From an uncultured Lachnospiraceae bacterium (GTDB lineage: Bacteria > Bacillota > Clostridia > Lachnospirales > Lachnospiraceae), in contig CANBFE010000003.1 of NCBI GenBank assembly GCA_947367855.1, forward strand, positions 62,001-126,000: DNA of 64,000 bases. Direction: 5' to 3'. Position 1 is the stretch's first letter. The number at the start of each line of letters is the position of its first letter. This document shows, piece after piece, positions 8,608-17,069 of the stretch. The notes beneath the pieces were generated by a model, which worked only from the letters and a program-made list of their open reading frames with translations, did not search any database and was not told the DNA's origin. A program made the position numbers and the translations under genes.

Positions 8608-9663
8608 ATGGCAAAATCATCTGGACAGAAGCTGAAGCTGCTGTATATTATAAAATTCCTGTCGGAAAATACGGACGAACACCATCCGGCCAGTACGGCT
8701 GACATTATTGCCTATCTGGAGGCCAACGACATTCATTCTCAACGGAAAAGCGTTTATGATGATGTGGAAAAGCTGTGTGATTTCGGCTATGATATCATTC
8801 AGGTTCACAGCAGGCAGGGCGGCGGCTACTATATGGCAGGCAGGGAATTCGAACTGGCGGAGCTGAAGCTTCTGGTGGACGCGGTGCAGTCATCCCGCTT
8901 CCTGACCATGAAGAAATCCAGGAGCCTGATCCGGAAACTGGAGCAGATGGCGGGAAAGCATGACGCCGGAAAGCTGCAGCGTCAGGTGTATGTGGCGGGG
9001 CGGATCAAAACGGAAAACGAGAGCATCTATTACAGCATCGATACCATTCACCGGGCCATACAGGAGAATCGGCAGATTACCTTTCAGTATCTGGACTGGA
9101 ATCTGAAGAAAGAGCTTGTGCCCAGGGTGAACAGCGAAAAGCGGGTCAGCCCCTGGGCCATGATCTGGCAGGACGAGAATTATTATCTTGCCGCCTATGA
9201 TGATGTGGACGGGGTCATGAAGCATTACCGTGTGGACAAAATGGGCGGCGTTGAGGTGCGCAGGGAAGCCAGGACAGGCATGGAGCAGTTTCAGAAGGTG
9301 GATCTGGCTGCATATACCAATCAGATCTTCGGAATGTACGGAGGCCGGGAGGAGATTGTAACCATACAGTTTCCGGACCGGCTTATTGGGGTTGTACTGG
9401 ACCGCTTCGGAAGGGACGCGGATATCCGGCAGATGGGGGAAGGGCTGTTCCGAATCCGGGCCAAGGTCATGGTCAGCGGGCAGTTTTACGGTTGGCTGAC
9501 AGGAATCGGACGGGATGCCGTTATTATCAGCCCTGCCTCCGTCCGGGAACAGTACCGGCAGTGGCTGTCGGAAATCCTGGCTTCCCAGGAACCGCAGGAA
9601 ACCGGAAAGCAGGAGCCGAAAGCGGAAAAGGCGGAATCGAACAGTCCGGATTTTTCGGGGTGA
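8608..9663 (+). CDS. WYL-domain transcriptional regulator with N-terminal HTH
   Basis: 351 residues. The N-terminal 70 residues form a DeoR-like winged helix (KLKLLYIIKFLSENTDEHHP, then TADIIAYLEANDIHSQRKSV). The central part holds a WYL-type Sm-like domain (about 145-235: ITFQYLDWNLKKELVP, then RVSPWAMIWQDENYYLAAYD, where the usual W-Y-L is degenerate), and a WCX-like C-terminal domain follows. WYL proteins sense nucleic-acid or nucleotide ligands and regulate stress, repair or defence genes. GGAGG precedes the ATG. It lies 26 bp after yjjG and probably shares its transcript. The last 30 residues are a charged Glu/Lys tail. Confidence 0.88.
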   Translation: MAKSSGQKLKLLYIIKFLSENTDEHHPASTADIIAYLEANDIHSQRKSVYDDVEKLCDFGYDIIQVHSRQGGGYYMAGREFELAELKLLVDAVQSSRFLTMKKSRSLIRKLEQMAGKHDAGKLQRQVYVAGRIKTENESIYYSIDTIHRAIQENRQITFQYLDWNLKKELVPRVNSEKRVSPWAMIWQDENYYLAAYDDVDGVMKHYRVDKMGGVEVRREARTGMEQFQKVDLAAYTNQIFGMYGGREEIVTIQFPDRLIGVVLDRFGRDADIRQMGEGLFRIRAKVMVSGQFYGWLTGIGRDAVIISPASVREQYRQWLSEILASQEPQETGKQEPKAEKAESNSPDFSG

Positions 9664-9784
9664 CGGCAGGGAAGCGGATTCCCAAAAACAATTTTCCAGA
9701 GTTTTTTTATAACAGCGGTTTTGGGTGTATTCCCGTAACAGTTCCGGGTCCTCTATGAGCTGCTGCATTTTATCATGTCAATAG

Positions 9785-9816
9785 AAAGATATCCTAAATT
9801 TCGGGTATCTTTTTTG
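9785..9816 (+). terminator. Rho-independent terminator after the WYL gene
   Basis: A ten-base stem (AAAGATATCC against GGGTATCTTT, one G-T) with an 8-base loop, followed by a T run. It separates the yjjG/WYL unit from the nrdD promoter. Confidence 0.75.
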
Positions 9817-9839
9817 TGTATATTTTTCAAAAGACTGCA

Positions 9840-9868
9840 TTGACAAACAGGCGTTTCTTTTTTATACT
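9840..9868 (+). promoter_or_regulatory. Consensus sigma-A promoter of nrdDG
   Basis: TTGACA (9840-9845), 17-bp spacer, TATACT (9863-9868). It is followed at 9881 and 9911 by two NrdR-like boxes and by nrdD at 10024. Confidence 0.75.
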
Positions 9869-9880
9869 GGTAAGTACCCT

Positions 9881-9926
9881 CCACAATATATGGAACTACA
9901 AGGGAGAAGTACACTATATTTAGTAT
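9881..9926 (+). promoter_or_regulatory. Two candidate NrdR boxes
   Basis: Box 1 CCACAATATATGGAAC (9881-9896) and box 2 ACACTATATTTAGTAT (9911-9926) resemble the NrdR consensus (ACAC-ATATAT-GTGT type). They start 30 bp apart, close to three helical turns, as is usual for tandem NrdR boxes. They sit just downstream of the -10, where bound repressor would block initiation. NrdR represses ribonucleotide reductase genes when dATP is high. This is inferred from sequence match only. Confidence 0.6.
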
Positions 9927-10023
9927 GCTTTCCCTGATATAGGCGGAGAAAAACACAAGTTTCGTTCCAGGCTGCCGGAAGGCTGTCTGGACAGTGATTC
10001 TGTTTCGGAAGGGAATGAGATAT

Positions 10024-12213
10024 ATGAGCAGTAATTTTGATCAGGCAGCCAGGGAAGAAGTGGATTACGGGGAGTATTTCAGACCTGTAAGAGAAGTACG
10101 GGTGATAAAGAAGGACGGAAGCAGGGAGAACTTCAATGTACAGAAGGTGATCAATGCGGTGGCCAAGAGCGCCTACAGGGCTTTGACAAAGTTTACTGCG
10201 GAGGACGAGCGCCGTATCTGCCAGGATGTCATTGATAAGGTCAATGAGATGGAGCAGGACGAGATTCCCATTCCCGTGATGCATAATATCGTGGAGAGCG
10301 CTCTGGAGCAGGTAAAGCCCGTGGTGGCAAAGAGTTATCGGGACTACCGCAATTACAAGCAGGACTTTGTGCGGATGCTGGACGATGTGTACAAGAAGAG
10401 CCAGTCCATCATGTATATCGGGGACAAGGAGAACGCCAATACGGACTCTGCGCTTGTGGCCACCAAGAGGAGCCTGGTGTTCAATCAGCTGAACAAGGAA
10501 CTGTATCAGAAATTTTTCATGACCACGGAGGAGATTCAGGCCTGCCGGGACGGGTATATCTATGTCCACGATATGTCCGCCAGAAGGGATACCATGAACT
10601 GCTGTCTTTTTGACGTGCAGAATGTGTTGAGCGGCGGCTTTGAGATGGGGAATGTGTGGTATAACGAGCCAAAGTCCCTGGACGTGGCCTTTGACGTTAT
10701 CGGGGATATTGTGCTTAGCGCGGCCAGTCAGCAGTACGGCGGCTTTACGGTGCCCAGTGTGGACTTGATTCTGGAGCCTTACGCGGAGAAATCCTACCGG
10801 TATTATATTGAAAAATACAAAAAGCTTGGCATCGCGCCGGAAAGGGCGGAGGAAGAAGCTTACAGCGATGTGGTAAGGGAGTACAGGCAGGGCTTTCAGG
10901 GATGGGAGTATAAATTCAATACCGTGGGAAGCAGCCGGGGGGACTATCCCTTTATCACCGTGACGGCAGGCACCGGAACGGGGCGGTTTGCAAGACTGGC
11001 CACCATTACCATGCTGCAGGTCCGCAGGGGAGGCCAGGGCAAGAAGGAGCATAAGAAGCCTGTGCTGTTTCCCAAGATTGTCTTTTTGTATGACGAGAAT
11101 CTTCACGGCCCGGGAAAGCCCCTGGAGGATGTGTTTGAGGAAGGGGTGCGCTGCTCTGCCAAGACCATGTATCCGGACTGGTTGAGTCTTACCGGCAAGG
11201 GCTATGTGGCAAGTATGTACAGGCAGTACGGGCGCATTGTGTCCCCTATGGGCTGCAGGGCCTTTCTGTCTCCCTGGTATGAGCAGGGCGGCATGCATCC
11301 TGCGGATGAACAGGACAAGCCTGTGTTTGTGGGGCGGTTCAATATCGGCGCCGTATCCCTGCATCTTCCCATGATTCTGGCAAAGGCCAGGAAGGAGAGC
11401 CGGGATTTTTATGAGGTACTGGATTATTACCTGAATCTGATCCGCCAGCTCCATATCCGCACCTATGCCTATCTGGGGGAGATGCGGGCGTCCACCAATC
11501 CCCTGGCCTACTGTGAGGGCGGTTTCCTGGGCGGGCATCTGAAGCTGACGGACAAGATCAAGCCTCTGCTGAAGTCTGCTACCGCCAGTTTCGGCATCAC
11601 GGCCCTGAATGAGCTTCAGGAGCTGTACAACGGGAAATCTTTGGTGGAGGACGGTCAGTTTGCCCTGGAAGTGATGGAGTTCATCAATAAGCGCATCAGC
11701 GAGTTCAAGGAGGCGGACGGCAATCTCTACGCCATCTACGGCACGCCTGCGGAGAATCTCTGCGGCCTGCAGGTGAAGCAGTTCCGGGAGAAGTACGGCA
11801 TTATTGAGGGCGTTTCCGACAGGGAATATGTGAGCAACAGCTTTCACTGTCATGTGACGGAGGATATTACGCCCATCCGGAAGCAGGATCTGGAAGACCG
11901 TTTCTGGGATTTGAGCAACGGCGGAAAGATTCAGTATGTGAAGTATCCTATTGACTACAATATCACCGCCATCCGGACGCTGATCCGGCGGGCCATGGAC
12001 CTGGGGTTCTATGAAGGGGTGAATCTGTCCCTGGCTTACTGCGACGACTGCGGACACCAGGAACTGGAGATGGACGTATGCCCCAAGTGCGGGAGCCGGA
12101 ATCTGACCAAGATCGACAGGATGAACGGATACCTGTCCTATTCCCGGGTTCACGGGGATACCAGGCTCAATGACGCAAAGATGGCGGAGATTGCAGAACG
12201 GAAGAGTATGTGA
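10024..12213 (+). CDS. nrdD: Anaerobic (class III) ribonucleoside-triphosphate reductase
   Basis: 729 residues from ATG 10024, which has GGAAGGGA at 10009-10016; an in-frame ATG at 9994 lacks such a site. The N-terminus carries an ATP-cone (about 15-105, beginning VREVRVIKKDGSRENFNVQK) for allosteric control. The barrel follows, with the conserved NCCLFDVQN segment. The C-terminus has the zinc site C673/C676 and C686/C689 and the glycyl-radical loop RMNGYLSY with Gly702. The enzyme makes dNTPs anaerobically from NTPs using formate or a thiol. It needs NrdG, encoded 58 bp downstream. It fits an anaerobic lifestyle. Confidence 0.97.
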   Translation: MSSNFDQAAREEVDYGEYFRPVREVRVIKKDGSRENFNVQKVINAVAKSAYRALTKFTAEDERRICQDVIDKVNEMEQDEIPIPVMHNIVESALEQVKPVVAKSYRDYRNYKQDFVRMLDDVYKKSQSIMYIGDKENANTDSALVATKRSLVFNQLNKELYQKFFMTTEEIQACRDGYIYVHDMSARRDTMNCCLFDVQNVLSGGFEMGNVWYNEPKSLDVAFDVIGDIVLSAASQQYGGFTVPSVDLILEPYAEKSYRYYIEKYKKLGIAPERAEEEAYSDVVREYRQGFQGWEYKFNTVGSSRGDYPFITVTAGTGTGRFARLATITMLQVRRGGQGKKEHKKPVLFPKIVFLYDENLHGPGKPLEDVFEEGVRCSAKTMYPDWLSLTGKGYVASMYRQYGRIVSPMGCRAFLSPWYEQGGMHPADEQDKPVFVGRFNIGAVSLHLPMILAKARKESRDFYEVLDYYLNLIRQLHIRTYAYLGEMRASTNPLAYCEGGFLGGHLKLTDKIKPLLKSATASFGITALNELQELYNGKSLVEDGQFALEVMEFINKRISEFKEADGNLYAIYGTPAENLCGLQVKQFREKYGIIEGVSDREYVSNSFHCHVTEDITPIRKQDLEDRFWDLSNGGKIQYVKYPIDYNITAIRTLIRRAMDLGFYEGVNLSLAYCDDCGHQELEMDVCPKCGSRNLTKIDRMNGYLSYSRVHGDTRLNDAKMAEIAERKSM

Positions 12214-12271
12214 GGCGAAAAAACGGACCGGGGAGAGACGGCAGAATGAAAACAGGCAGGAGGCGGATGCC

Positions 12272-12832
12272 ATGCGATATCACAATATAACCTCTGACGA
12301 TATGCTCAACGGAGACGGACTCCGGGTGGTGCTCTGGGTGGCAGGTTGCAGCCATTGCTGCAGGGGCTGTCACAATCCCGTCACCTGGGACCCGGACGGA
12401 GGGCTGCTTTTTGACGGCAGGGCGAAGGCGGAGCTGTTTGCGGAACTGGAGAAAGATTACATCTCCGGCATTACTTTTTCCGGGGGAGATCCCCTGCATC
12501 CCGCCAACAGAATGGATGTAAGGGAGCTGATGGCGGAGATCCGGAAAAAGTATCCCGAGAAGACCATCTGGTGTTATACGGGAGACAGCTGGGAGGATAT
12601 CTATCATTATCCGGTTATGCAGTATATCGATGTATTGGTGGACGGAGAATTTCATGAGGAAGAGAAGGAGATAAAGCTTCAGTGGAAGGGCAGCGCCAAT
12701 CAGCGGGTCATTGACGTGCAGAAATCACTGGGACAGGAGGACCCTTCCGTACCGGTGCTGCATTGCGGAAATTACGCACAGGAATATACGGTGACAGAGA
12801 AACCGGGCAATATCTGCGGGTGCTGTGACTGA
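12272..12832 (+). CDS. nrdG: Anaerobic ribonucleotide reductase activating protein (radical SAM)
   Basis: 186 residues from ATG 12272 with GGCAGGAGG just upstream; the frame is open further upstream into nrdD but without a ribosome site. The radical-SAM CX3CX2C cluster is C26, C30 and C33 in AGCSHCCRGCHNP. The GGDPLHPAN SAM-contact segment follows. It installs the glycyl radical on NrdD using S-adenosylmethionine and a 4Fe-4S cluster. It is cotranscribed with nrdD. The C-terminus ends in CGCCD, an unusual Cys-rich tail that could bind an extra metal. Confidence 0.95.
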   Translation: MRYHNITSDDMLNGDGLRVVLWVAGCSHCCRGCHNPVTWDPDGGLLFDGRAKAELFAELEKDYISGITFSGGDPLHPANRMDVRELMAEIRKKYPEKTIWCYTGDSWEDIYHYPVMQYIDVLVDGEFHEEEKEIKLQWKGSANQRVIDVQKSLGQEDPSVPVLHCGNYAQEYTVTEKPGNICGCCD

Positions 12833-12861
12833 ATCAGGTATGTGTGGGAGGGTGGGCACCA

Positions 12862-12926
12862 GTACACCAATGCATTAATTCCCGAGTATGCAGCGAGTGC
12901 TGATTGCTAAATAATGTATTGGTGTA
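12862..12926. repeat. Imperfect inverted repeat after nrdG
   Basis: The left arm GTACACCAATGCATTA (12862-12877) pairs with TAATGTATTGGTGTA (12912-12926), with one wobble. About 34 bases separate the arms, and no T run follows. It could be a Rho-independent-like structure, an mRNA 3' stabiliser or the trace of a small mobile repeat. Confidence 0.5.
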
Positions 12927-12972
12927 TTAGTACGCTCAAAATCAGAAATTGGAAGCCGTGGAGGACAGATTG

Positions 12973-13470
12973 ATGCAGTGGATAGACGGCAGTGATATAG
13001 ATATTCATCAGTACACCGGCGAAACAATTTGTGAAAAGCTTTCCCTGGAGATGTGGGGCTGCTGCAAAATGGAACAGTGGTCCAGTTGGGCAGATTTTAT
13101 TCAGGTTGCTTATTTTATAATCGCCTTTGATACAGAGTTGAATATGGAAGGAATTTTTACATTTTTGGAAAATTCTATCGGACATTATGCACCCCAAATT
13201 ATTCAGGCGTTTCGGGCGATCTCCGATGATAATGATGCAGATATTCTGGAAGAAATCTGTGCATTGTGCCCGCCGGATATCATGAGGGGTGAATTTCTGG
13301 AGAATGGTCACCAGGAATACGAGATCAACTGTTTCGACGATGACCATGAATTAAAAGAGGAAATAATTGAGAGGATTGAGGAGCTGGAAAGAAGCTTATA
13401 TCTGAATACAAATTTTGATATATGGAAGCTGTTGTTTGGCTTTGTAGACAAAAAAATATCTGCGCTGTAA
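12973..13470 (+). CDS. DUF4375 (DMP19-like) domain protein, tentative
   Basis: 165 residues from ATG 12973, with GGAGG at 12960-12964; an upstream in-frame TTG at 12949 has no good site. The middle part (AYFIIAFDTELNMEGIFTFL, then ENSIGHYAPQIIQAFRAI) resembles the DUF4375 pattern in which a helix pair contains D-E-N and N-G. Related DMP19 proteins mimic DNA and sequester DNA-binding proteins, and this protein is likewise very acidic (many Asp/Glu, FDDDHELKEE). The family call is by eye and function is unknown. AT content is higher than in nrdDG. Confidence 0.5.
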   Translation: MQWIDGSDIDIHQYTGETICEKLSLEMWGCCKMEQWSSWADFIQVAYFIIAFDTELNMEGIFTFLENSIGHYAPQIIQAFRAISDDNDADILEEICALCPPDIMRGEFLENGHQEYEINCFDDDHELKEEIIERIEELERSLYLNTNFDIWKLLFGFVDKKISAL

Positions 13471-13569
13471 CCTCTGGTTTCCGTAACCCCATTTTTCCGA
13501 AAAGGGAGAAAGAGAACACGGAGCTGCTGCAGAGGCAGGCGGGAGAAGAGAAAGGACGCGGGGGCATAC

Positions 13570-14100
13570 ATGAAGAGAGTGGCGCAGTTTTTTAAGGTGG
13601 GCTTTGCGAATTTTGCGGAGGCGGTAAAAGGGGATTTCCCCGGGTTTTCGGATGCAGACATAGAGGAAATGTATGAAGAAATCAGGCTTCCCAGGCGGGC
13701 TACCAGGGGCAGCGCCGGGTATGATTTCCTTGCGCCTTTTTCTTTTACCCTGAAACCGGGGGAAACCATCAAGATCCCAACGGGAATCCGTGTTAAGATA
13801 GACGAAGAATGGGTATTGAAGATTTACCCCAGAAGTGGTCTGGGCTTCAAATACCGTCTGCAGATGAACAATACGGTGGGAATCATTGACAGCGATTATT
13901 TCAATTCCGACAATGAAGGGCATATTTTCATCAAAATGACCAATGACACCAATGAGGGAAGGACCGTGGAAATCGCCCGGGGCACAGGCTTTGCCCAGGG
14001 AATTTTTATCGAGTACGGAATCACGGCGGACGATGAGGCGGAAGGCGTGCGCAACGGCGGACTGGGCAGTACCACAAGGCAGATGGAAGGCCGCCCGTGA
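13570..14100 (+). CDS. dut: dUTP diphosphatase (trimeric dUTPase)
   Basis: 176 residues with the five dUTPase motifs in order: I GSAGYDF (about 48-54), II PRSGLGFK (about 86-93), III NTVGIIDSDY (about 98-107), IV GFAQGIF and V NGGLGSTTR near the C-terminus. It hydrolyses dUTP to dUMP, supplying dTMP synthesis and keeping uracil out of DNA. The N-terminal 35 residues (FFKVGFANFAEAVKGDF) precede the usual start of the fold. No ribosome site better than GGACGCGGGG was found at 13553-13563. An IS200 fragment abuts its stop codon. Confidence 0.92.
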   Translation: MKRVAQFFKVGFANFAEAVKGDFPGFSDADIEEMYEEIRLPRRATRGSAGYDFLAPFSFTLKPGETIKIPTGIRVKIDEEWVLKIYPRSGLGFKYRLQMNNTVGIIDSDYFNSDNEGHIFIKMTNDTNEGRTVEIARGTGFAQGIFIEYGITADDEAEGVRNGGLGSTTRQMEGRP

Positions 14101-14392
14101 TACAGAGGCTGACATTCTGCAATGGCTTTATAAAAGCTACCGCTTTGCGGGAAAAGTCATGATTATAAAAGCAGCGACATTGCCTGATCATGTGTACATG
14201 TATGTTTCGATTCCGCCCAAAGTAAGCGTATCAAAGACAATGGGGAGAATCAAAGGAAAAAGTGCGCTGATGATCAGGCATCCGGAATATCGTGAGAGGA
14301 ACAACCGACATTTTTGGGCAAGAGGGTATTACTGCGAAACGGTAGGTAACGTAAATGAAGAAACGATCAAAAAATACATCAGCGAAGTATGA
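14101..14392 (+). pseudogene. IS200/IS605-family TnpA (Y1/HUH transposase) fragment
   Basis: The frame beginning just after the dUTPase stop reads IIKAATLPDHVYMYVSIPPK, then SVSKTMGRIKGKSAL, FWARGYYCETVG and ETIKKYI before a stop. This is clearly the central and C-terminal part of an IS200-type TnpA. The N-terminal third is missing, and the end is truncated just after the YI that normally precedes the glutamine of the active-site helix. The HUH pair is damaged (HVY instead of HVH), so it should not be active. A possible right-end hairpin, GCTGCT/AGCGGC, follows at about 14431-14448. Confidence 0.8.
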
Positions 14393-14887
14393 GCGTGATC
14401 GTATGGATGGCGAATCAGTAAAGTAACAAAGAGCTGCTTTTAAGCGGCTACCAGTAATGAGATAATGGTTTGCCGGACCGTTTTTAGGCGGAAAAGTAAT
14501 ATTGGTCCCGTAGGGCCAACATCAAAGCACCAGCAGGGTTGGTGGTTCATGACTTTTTACTGTGTGAGAAGATGCTTGGAACTATATATAACGCAGAATA
14601 ACACGCTTGCTATTATAATGATGGGTATGTTGGATGGTACGGCATATCTTTTTAATAAGAAAACGGATTTGGATAACTGACACTGACAAGAAAAATTAAA
14701 GTTGGAAGAACACCATCATGTGCTAAAATTGGAAGCCGAAAAATTCGGTTGTGAAAAAAATGATTAGAGGGTATAATATAAATACTCATTTAATTGGAAT
14801 ATAAGAAGGTACTACTGCTAATATATTATAGCAATAAAAGATATTTTTATATAGGGAAATATAAGTGGTAAAAGGAGGAAAGTTTAT
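14393..14887 (+). promoter_or_regulatory. Noncoding AT-rich gap with promoter for the DUF262 gene
   Basis: No gene was supported here; a 71-residue open frame at 14465-14680 has no ribosome site or recognisable protein features. A promoter candidate, TTGTGA (14749-14754), 17-bp spacer, TATAAT (14772-14777), reads into the DUF262 gene. A small hairpin (CCGAA-AAA-TTCGG, about 14736-14748) lies directly upstream of the -35. Composition turns sharply AT-rich from about 14690, marking the left side of the island. Confidence 0.6.
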
Positions 14888-15966
14888 ATGGATATTAGTG
14901 ATGAAATTCAAAAGTATCGTCAAGAGATAAAATCTGAAAGAATGGATATGTCTTTTGGAGAAATAATCAATATGTATAAAGATAGGGAAATAATAATATC
15001 TCCAGAATATCAAAGGGCATTCAGGTGGGACGAGCAGAGGCAGTCTGATTTTATTGAATCAATACTATTGGGAATTCCTTTTCCCTCAATATTTGTGGCA
15101 ACTAATCCAGATGGTAAATGGGAATTAATTGACGGTCTTCAAAGGGTTTCCACGGTTTTGGCATTTTTTAATGAACTTAAGATGAAAATGGAGATCCATA
15201 TTCTAAAAATGGGCTAGAATTAGTTGAGGGGAGTTTAATAAAGGGGCTAAAAGGCATTACTATAGATACTCTGCCATTAGAGTATAAACTTCAAATAAAA
15301 CGTACACCATGTAGAGTGGAAATAATCCTTAAAGAAAGTGAATTCAAAATGCGGTATGAACTTTTTAAGAGATTGAATACAGGTGGAGAAGGTTTGTCAA
15401 GACAAGAAATACGAAATTGTATTTTTAGAGGTTTGGATAGTAGATATAGTAATTTTGTGGCAGAGTTATCTAATAATGAGATTTTTAGGGAAATAGTAAA
15501 TATTAGCACATTAAATGAGGAGATGATGTATTATGAAGAATTAGTGTTGAGATACTTGACTTTGAAGAACCAAGGAACTAGATATGCTCAAGCTAATATA
15601 CAGGATTATATGGACGATTATTTAGAAAGCCAGTGTAGGGAGTTTAATGAAAGTATAGTTAATAGTGATAGACAACTGTTTGAAAATATTATGAATATTC
15701 TTAAAGGGTTAAAAGAGAAATATATTTTTAAGCTTGGAAGAAGATATTTTACGACAAGTATGTATGATGCAATAATGTTAAGCTTATCAGAAGAAAGCAA
15801 AAATCTATCACAAATAAATATCGATGAATTAGGAAAAAGAATTGCGGAGTTAAAGGAAAGAAAAGAATTTACAAGATATGTTGGTTCAGCTAGCAGTAAT
15901 CCTACGAGCATAACAAACAAAGTTAAAATTGCAAAACAAATTTTATTAGGAATATCGGAGGCATAA
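14888..15966 (+). pseudogene. DUF262 (GmrSD-N/ParB-like) protein gene, interrupted by a frameshift
   Basis: AAAGGAGG precedes ATG 14888. The first part (to residue about 98) contains the DUF262 core: ISPEYQRAFRWDEQRQSDFI, then the SILLGIPFPSIFVA and ELIDGLQR motif. Reading stops at 15217, but the next frame, open from 15181, continues the same protein (DENGDPYSKNGLELVEG, then ELFKRLNTGGEGLSRQEIRN). A single-base loss at about 15179-15181 restores a protein of about 360 residues ending at 15966. DUF262 domains act as NTP-dependent nucleases or DNA-binding modules in defence systems. Two bases separate its stop from the HEPN gene. The shift is either a real inactivation or an assembly error. 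Confidence 0.8.
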
Positions 15967-15968
15967 AA

Positions 15969-16598
15969 ATGCATCCACTTACTAATGAAATAATAGCTAG
16001 TAGAGAATGGCGTATAAGAGAACTGGAAGATTTGAAAAAAGTTGGAATTTTAGCGTTGAATACTTATCCACAAAAAGTTAAAGATCAATATTATAGAATG
16101 TGTATTCCATACATATATGCTCATTGGGAAGGTTTTATTGTTGAAAGTTTTAAGCAACTTATCTCGTTTTTAAATGATTTGCATTTGGATAAAAAATTAG
16201 TTCGTAATGAACTGTATGCATTTTCTTTACAAGGCATATTAAAGCCCCTTGCAGGTAAACAAAGTTTTGAGCAAACCTGCCAGTTCGCTCAAAAGTTTAT
16301 AGAAAACTATGATAGAGCATTATATATAGATCCAGCATTGCTTACTGCTAAATCTAATTTGAATTATAAACAGTTGGTTGTAATTTTGGGGAAATTTGGA
16401 ATGGAGAATTGTTTGACAAAGTATCAAGGAGAAATCAATCAATTAGTTAATCAAAGAAATAGAATAGCACATGGCGAAAATGGGATAACTGTGGAGTATG
16501 CGAATATTTCGGATAAGATTAGCATGTTACAAGAAATTTTTGACCTTATGATTTTGAAATTTGAAGAGTATTTATCTGAAAGGATGTATTTGGAATAA
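15969..16598 (+). CDS. MAE_28990/MAE_18760-type HEPN protein (putative RNase)
   Basis: 209 residues. The N-terminus MHPLTNEIIASREWRIRELE and the segment YIYAHWEGFIVESFKQ match the HEPN family often found beside DUF262 proteins. The HEPN catalytic motif Rx4-6H is present as RNRIAH (R163, H168). HEPN domains of this class are metal-independent RNases used in toxin-antitoxin and abortive-infection systems. GGAGGC and the stop of the upstream DUF262 frame lie immediately before the ATG, so the two are cotranscribed. Strong AT bias suggests acquisition. The target RNA is unknown. The family name is recalled from sequence resemblance. Confidence 0.75.
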   Translation: MHPLTNEIIASREWRIRELEDLKKVGILALNTYPQKVKDQYYRMCIPYIYAHWEGFIVESFKQLISFLNDLHLDKKLVRNELYAFSLQGILKPLAGKQSFEQTCQFAQKFIENYDRALYIDPALLTAKSNLNYKQLVVILGKFGMENCLTKYQGEINQLVNQRNRIAHGENGITVEYANISDKISMLQEIFDLMILKFEEYLSERMYLE

Positions 16599-16727
16599 AT
16601 GCCATTAATTAGTTTGTAAAACAGAGTGGAAATATATTGACACAGAGAAGCAATAAATTAGATTACAAGACATACTGATAGAGTATATGATTAAAGCAAG
16701 TGATTGCAATCGGTAGGAGGTATGGCT

Positions 16728-17069
16728 ATGCCACAGTCAATCAAAAGCGTGATAGAACAGTATATTGTAGAAATCAAAAAGATATATGGTACGCATTTAC
16801 GCAAGATAATTTTGTATGGCTCTTATGCCAGAGGCGATTTCAAAGCAGACTCAGACATAGATATTATGATATTGCTTGATATGTCTGATATGGACTTAAA
16901 GGTGTATAGCCAGCAGCTTTCTTATATGACCTTTGATTTTAATCTGGATAATGACTTGGATATAAAGCCTATTGCCAAGAGTGAGGATCATTTTAGAAAA
17001 TGGATAGTTAATTATCCGTTTTATGCAAATATTAACAAAGAAGGAGTGGTTTTATATGGAGCGGCCTAA
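16728..17069 (+). CDS. Minimal nucleotidyltransferase (MNT) antitoxin
   Basis: 113 residues from ATG 16728 (AGGAGG at 16715-16720; an ATG at 16722 is too close). The catalytic signature GSX10DXD is intact: G31, S32, D43, D45, in YGSYARGDF and DSDIDIM. MNT proteins of MntA/HepT-like pairs neutralise the HEPN partner by adding AMP units to it. The stop lies 14 bp inside the following HEPN gene. The family is solid, while the toxin-antitoxin role is inferred from gene order. Confidence 0.88.
   Translation: MPQSIKSVIEQYIVEIKKIYGTHLRKIILYGSYARGDFKADSDIDIMILLDMSDMDLKVYSQQLSYMTFDFNLDNDLDIKPIAKSEDHFRKWIVNYPFYANINKEGVVLYGAA

Noticed and set aside
9862..12273. 803-codon open frame on the minus strand across nrdD
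   Set aside because: It is a shadow of the strongly conserved nrdD and nrdG genes on +, with Pro/His/Leu-rich nonsense composition and no ribosome site.
14465..14680. 71-codon frame in the gap after the IS200 fragment
   Set aside because: No ribosome site, no protein-like pattern, and crosses a composition boundary.
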